A stretch of 64,000 nucleotides of DNA from Thalassobacillus devorans (GTDB taxonomy: Bacteria > Bacillota > Bacilli > Bacillales > Halobacillaceae): assembly GCF_900176565.1 (NCBI RefSeq), contig NZ_FXEH01000003.1:1-64000 (forward strand), written 5' to 3'. Positions 60,983 to 64,000 of this stretch are shown piece by piece. The notes under the pieces are model-generated. The model searched no databases. It was not told the origin of the DNA and worked only from the letters and a program-made list of their open reading frames with translations. How positions within the stretch are numbered: position 1 is the first letter of the stretch; every line of letters begins with the position of its first letter. Position numbers and translations under genes: made by a program.

Positions 60983-62280
60983 CAGCGTTCATCTCCTTCG
61001 ACACGGTAACTGCTTTTGATTTCAGAAACGACATCCAGATCATGCAGCTGCTGTAGAATAGATTGATAGTTCTTCTTTGATACGGTATGAGTCGTCATGA
61101 CAATATCTGCTATGTCTTCTTCTTTGGCAGGCAGCTGCAGAATTTTTTCTAAACTTACACCATAGCTGGAAAATAGGTTTGTTAAAGCAGAAAATGTTCC
61201 AGGCTGATCTTTGGCATGCAAGCGTATGAAATACTTCGCCTGGATTTCATCCTCATCCTTCAGGTTCTTTTCAAACTGCGGCAAGACAGCACTGTTACCT
61301 GTGACACCGAGCCGGATATTTTTCATGACATCAACTAAATCGGAGACTACGGCCGTTGCGGTTGGGAGCTTTCCCGCCCCCGGACCATAGAACATGGTTT
61401 CACCAACTGCTTCCCCGTGCACATATACAGCGTTGAATTCATCATTTACGGCTGCTAGTGGATGGTTTTCGGGGAACAAAGCAGGCTGTACACTTACTTC
61501 TACTTTATCACCGGAACGATCAGCGATACCGATCAGTTTCATTGTATAACCGAGCTGTTTGCTGTATTCAAGGTCTTCCTGGGAAACATTGGATATTCCT
61601 TCGATCGATACGTCATCCAATTCCAGGTGCATCGAGAAACCCAGGGTGCCGAGGATAGCTATTTTTCTGGCTGCGTCGATTCCTTCCACGTCTGCAGTGG
61701 GGTCTGCTTCGGCATATCCCAGTGCTTGCGCTTCTTTCAAGACGTCGTCGTAGGCAGCACCCTCCTGAGTCATTTTTGTCAGAATATAGTTAGTCGTACC
61801 ATTTAAAATTCCCATCATTTTTGTGATGCGGTCTGACGATAACCCTTCCACAAGGCTGCGGAGGATTGGTATGCCGCCAGCAACGGAAGCTTCATAAAAT
61901 AAATCGCAGCTGTTCTCTGATGCTGTTGCCAGTAATTCGCTCCCGTATACAGCCATGAGGTCTTTATTGGCTGTCACCACGTGTTTTTTATTTTGGAGGG
62001 CTTGGACAATATAGTCTTTCGTCGTCTCGACTCCGCCCATTACTTCAATGATGACATCAAGCTCTGGATCATTTAGCACGTCATCAGGATTGGTGGTCAA
62101 TCTCGCACCGTTTAAAACGACATCGCGCTTTTTGTCCGGGTTGTTGACCAGGATGTGTTTGACTTCTACATTACATCCGACCTGGTGTTTTAGTTTATCC
62201 TGATGCTGGTCAATAATATGCACGACCCCGCTTCCTACAGTGCCTAATCCGAGCAGGCCTATCGAGATTGTTTGTGTCAT
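60982..62280 (-). CDS. hom: Homoserine dehydrogenase Hom
   Basis: A 432-residue enzyme reducing aspartate semialdehyde to homoserine. N-terminal NAD(P) site [17 protein letters not shown]; catalytic segments [55 protein letters not shown]-terminal ACT domain (about 350-425, [30 protein letters not shown]) for threonine feedback. First gene of the operon. Ribosome site AAGGAGGAC before the ATG. Confidence 0.96.
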   Translation of the reverse strand: MTQTISIGLLGLGTVGSGVVHIIDQHQDKLKHQVGCNVEVKHILVNNPDKKRDVVLNGARLTTNPDDVLNDPELDVIIEVMGGVETTKDYIVQALQNKKHVVTANKDLMAVYGSELLATASENSCDLFYEASVAGGIPILRSLVEGLSSDRITKMMGILNGTTNYILTKMTQEGAAYDDVLKEAQALGYAEADPTADVEGIDAARKIAILGTLGFSMHLELDDVSIEGISNVSQEDLEYSKQLGYTMKLIGIADRSGDKVEVSVQPALFPENHPLAAVNDEFNAVYVHGEAVGETMFYGPGAGKLPTATAVVSDLVDVMKNIRLGVTGNSAVLPQFEKNLKDEDEIQAKYFIRLHAKDQPGTFSALTNLFSSYGVSLEKILQLPAKEEDIADIVMTTHTVSKKNYQSILQQLHDLDVVSEIKSSYRVEGDER

Positions 62281-62336
62281 GTCCTTTGTCCTCCTTTTGT
62301 ATTTTTAGAAAGTACATTCGTTTACGTATAAAGGAC

Positions 62337-62365
62337 ATTATAGTAATGAACAGGCCGTTTTACAA
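62337..62365 (-). promoter_or_regulatory. Sigma-A promoter of hom-thrC-thrB
   Basis: On the minus strand TTGTAA (62360-62365) and a perfect TATAAT (62337-62342) with 17-bp spacing. The ~50-nt leader shows no T-box or leader-peptide structure. Confidence 0.7.
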
Positions 62366-62502
62366 CCCTTTTTCAGAAAGTTTTTTAAAAAGATCTTCCT
62401 ATATAAATTGGTTTATTTTCCCATTGATATAAAAAGGTTTAACTTATCCATAAATAAGGGAAGCTATTAGTAGAAAGTGATCAGAAGAAAGGATGAATAT
62501 GA

Positions 62503-62571
62503 ATGATCCGTACAATTTTAATGATTATCGGTGCAATTGTGGTAATCGGTGCAATTTTATCTATGATTTAA
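62503..62571 (+). CDS. Small hydrophobic membrane peptide (22 residues)
   Basis: ATG at 62503 opens a 22-residue frame, MIRTILMIIGAIVVIGAILS plus MI, a single hydrophobic helix with one charged residue. AAAGGATG lies ~9 bp upstream and a strong terminator follows 15 bp later, giving a complete small transcription unit. A sigma-B-like pair, GTTTAA (62437) and GGGAAG (62458) with 15-bp spacing, lies upstream (slightly long). A different frame from 62494 would run into the terminator and is less likely. Function unknown. Confidence 0.5.
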   Translation: MIRTILMIIGAIVVIGAILSMI

Positions 62572-62586
62572 TAAGAGTAATTAATG

Positions 62587-62628
62587 AAAGCAGGAGCCAG
62601 GCGAACAGCCCGGCTCCTGCTTTTTTTA
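62587..62628 (+). terminator. Terminator after the small membrane peptide
   Basis: GCAGGAGCC pairs with GGCTCCTGC around a ~13-nt partly paired loop, followed by seven T. Confidence 0.85.
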
Positions 62629-62689
62629 TACTTTAAGAAATTTTAAATATGTTAAAAAGGACTAAAGTATAACACTTTTCGGGCTGAAG

Positions 62690-62752
62690 CCCTGCGGGAT
62701 CTCACCATGCACTATCCTCCCATCGGAGTCTCGCAATTTCCCGAACCTCCTT
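62690..62752. repeat. Partial inverted copy of the Bacillaceae repeat
   Basis: The segment from CCCTGCGGGATCTCACC to GGAGTCTCGCAATTTCCC resembles the reverse complement of part of the larger repeat at 62860-63110. It is truncated and degenerate. Confidence 0.5.
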
Positions 62753-62859
62753 GCGTTTATGGGAAAAACGGAAACATCGATATTTAGGATTCAACAAAAG
62801 GGAGAGCTACTTATAAAAGTTTTCTTGTCACCTGCATCATACTTCCAATTATAGGTGGA

Positions 62860-63110
62860 AGACGTCTTCATCTATGGCAGGGGTTCATTTCTCTCATCTT
62901 TCGGATGGGTTGGTTGGGAAACTGCGAGACTCCCGCGGGAGAAGGAGCCAGGCGAGACCCCACAGGGAGTGAAATGACTGAGGAGGCTTGCCGGTTCCCC
63001 GCAGGAAAGCGAGTAGTTTCCCAGCCAACCCTGGCTCTATTATGGTAAAGAACCCTTGGTATCTTGAAATCAAGTCTTCGACTTTTTGGGTTTTTAATTG
63101 AATAAACCTT
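62860..63110. repeat. Large palindromic Bacillaceae intergenic repeat
   Basis: GGGTTGGTTGGGAAACT (62907) pairs with AGTTTCCCAGCCAACCC (63015) with one wobble, enclosing a GC-rich core with GCGAGACTCCCGCGGGAG, AGGCGAGACCCC and GAGGAGGCTTGCCGG. The right end carries AAATCAAGTCTTCGAC and TTTTTAATTGAATAA, nearly the same as the element ending at 55710-55730. The left end is degenerate. No gene. Together with the partial copy this fills most of the 62.6-63.1 kb spacer. Confidence 0.65.
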
Positions 63111-63164
63111 CTCCAAAACTAAACAACGATTATCTGTGCAGTTTTCTCAAATAAAAAATAAATA

Positions 63165-63200
63165 GGGGGATTTCCCCGAGAGGATGGGGGGTTTCCCCGA
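63165..63200. promoter_or_regulatory. Two GGGG-TTTCCCCGA direct repeats before the terminal gene
   Basis: GGGGATTTCCCCGA (63166) and GGGGGTTTCCCCGA (63187) are direct, each partly palindromic, and 21 bp apart. The second abuts the presumed -35 of the promoter at 63201-63229. They look like tandem operator half-sites on the same DNA face. Confidence 0.5.
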
Positions 63201-63229
63201 TTACGAAAAACTCCTTCGCTTTCTATAAT
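63201..63229 (+). promoter_or_regulatory. Candidate promoter of the NarI-like gene
   Basis: TTACGA (63201-63206) and a perfect TATAAT (63224-63229) with 17-bp spacing. The poor -35 next to direct repeats fits regulated activation. Confidence 0.5.
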
Positions 63230-63292
63230 TAAATTAACAAGTTACAGGGATCACACAAACACATAAAAAAGTTAAGCGAAGGGGAATTAAAA

Positions 63293-64000
63293 ATGGCTGA
63301 AACAGTGTTAAGAAAACCAATGAAAGCAACTCATTCCATTAATGATGCATTTGCTTCGAAATTTGCAAAGTCCATGTTCCTTACTGTCAGTGCAATCCTG
63401 GTGCTGATGTTCATCGGAACGAGGATGTTCACACATGTCGACTTGAACTTGTACGGATATATGGTAGGTACTTTCGTATTCATCGCAGGCTTCTTCTACC
63501 GCTTCATTGCCTGGGGAGAAAGACCGCCAACAAAGATTATCATCAAAAAAGGGATCAAGCTTTTGTTCCGTAAATCTACACCGAAAACTTCCGTCAACCA
63601 TCTTGGTACGTACGAATTCATCTGGAATAGGGGAATTTACCGATGGACCCAGCACTTGCTGATTGGCTGGGGTGTTATTTTATCCTGCCTGGTTACATTT
63701 CCTCTCGTTTTTGGGTGGATGTATTTCACGATGGAGGAAAGCGGCTATTATACTATCGTTGCCATGGGAGTGGATCTCATTACTGTGCCGGCTGATGGCG
63801 TTATCGCTTTTCTTTCTTATAATGCTCTTAATATCACAGCCATCATGGTAATTATCGGGGTATGCATGGCGCTGTACCGCCGCTTAAAGAATATGCAGGC
63901 GAGAGCAGAACAGAAATTTCTGTATGACTTTCTACCATTATACTTATTGCTTTTCATCAGTATCACCGGTTTGATTTTGACTTTCATGAACGTGTTTTTA
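63293..64000 (+). CDS. Multi-pass membrane protein, NarI-like cytochrome b subunit (partial)
   Basis: An open frame running off the window end; 236 codons are visible. ATG follows GAAGGGGAA. At least five hydrophobic helices are seen, e.g. MFLTVSAILVLMFIGTRMF, YRWTQHLLIGWGVILSCLVTF and DFLPLYLLLFISITGLILTFM. The last two resemble haem-b-binding quinol-oxidase subunits of the NarI/DsrM/HdrE type, with a His in TQHLLIGWG. I infer a menaquinol-linked electron-transfer subunit, possibly followed by Fe-S partners outside the window. Family assignment is tentative. Confidence 0.6.
   Translation, partial: MAETVLRKPMKATHSINDAFASKFAKSMFLTVSAILVLMFIGTRMFTHVDLNLYGYMVGTFVFIAGFFYRFIAWGERPPTKIIIKKGIKLLFRKSTPKTSVNHLGTYEFIWNRGIYRWTQHLLIGWGVILSCLVTFPLVFGWMYFTMEESGYYTIVAMGVDLITVPADGVIAFLSYNALNITAIMVIIGVCMALYRRLKNMQARAEQKFLYDFLPLYLLLFISITGLILTFMNVFL

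Noticed and set aside
62868-63116. Minus-strand 82-residue frame near 63 kb
   Set aside because: Falls entirely within the palindromic repeat; no ribosome site; such repeats often yield spurious ORFs.

Overview
The window is a chromosomal segment of a low-to-moderate GC, Gram-positive endospore former, most likely a moderately halophilic member of the Bacillaceae (Halobacillus-like). Evidence: the gene order sigW-rsiW-cdaA-cdaR-glmM-glmS beside an rRNA/tRNA cluster follows the Bacillus subtilis arrangement; a glmS ribozyme, a Spo0E-like phosphatase and a bacillopeptidase F homologue are present; secreted proteins are strongly acidic; and there is a NaChBac-type voltage-gated sodium channel. 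The genus is inference.

Layout. 1-7.5 kb: 3' end of 23S rRNA, 5S rRNA, tRNA-Asn and tRNA-Thr, a giant secreted S8 protease (bpr), then an eight-tRNA cluster (Glu, Val, Thr, Tyr, Gln, Lys, Gly, Ala) interrupted by unusual hairpin repeats and 5' fragments of tRNA genes. 7.6-16.4 kb: arginase, a short Spo0E-like gene, sigW-rsiW (envelope stress), cdaA-cdaR-glmM (c-di-AMP and cell-wall precursors) and ribozyme-controlled glmS. 16.5-22.2 kb: threonine dehydratase and the divergent nifS / nadB-nadC-nadA NAD-synthesis cluster. 22.3-30.8 kb: metabolic singletons (type II NADH dehydrogenase-like protein, GlpQ-like phosphodiesterase, old-yellow-enzyme homologue, Na+/alanine-type symporter, gamma-glutamyltransferase, Gfo/Idh/MocA oxidoreductase). 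30.9-33.8 kb: a subtilisin gene divergent from an NprR-like TPR regulator that overlaps a 45-residue secreted-peptide gene, i.e. a likely RNPP quorum-sensing cassette. 34.1-45.7 kb, all on the + strand: a KaiC-like ATPase, a small probable winged-helix protein and a GAF-LuxR regulator, followed by a complete monoderm Tad/Flp pilus locus. 45.8-49.4 kb: two paralogous dihaem c lipoproteins and an IS110-family element with a candidate bridge RNA. 49.6-64 kb: DASS transporter, glutamate dehydrogenase, sodium channel, LVIVD-repeat protein, UvsE, amine oxidase, glutathione peroxidase, the hom-thrC-thrB operon, and the start of a NarI-like membrane protein cut by the window end.

Most notable structures: (i) two eight-unit arrays of short motifs phased at 20-21 bp, upstream of a tRNA promoter and of an oxidoreductase promoter; (ii) hairpin repeats with covarying stems embedded among tRNA genes and joined to copies of tRNA ends; (iii) the NprR-like regulator with its peptide gene beside a protease; (iv) the KaiC/GAF-LuxR module leading into a Tad pilus whose CpaB homologue carries a C-terminal SH3-like domain and which has no secretin gene; (v) a 178-nt inverted-repeat-bounded region next to the IS110 transposase that resembles a bridge RNA. 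All functional calls come from reading motifs and context; no database search was run.
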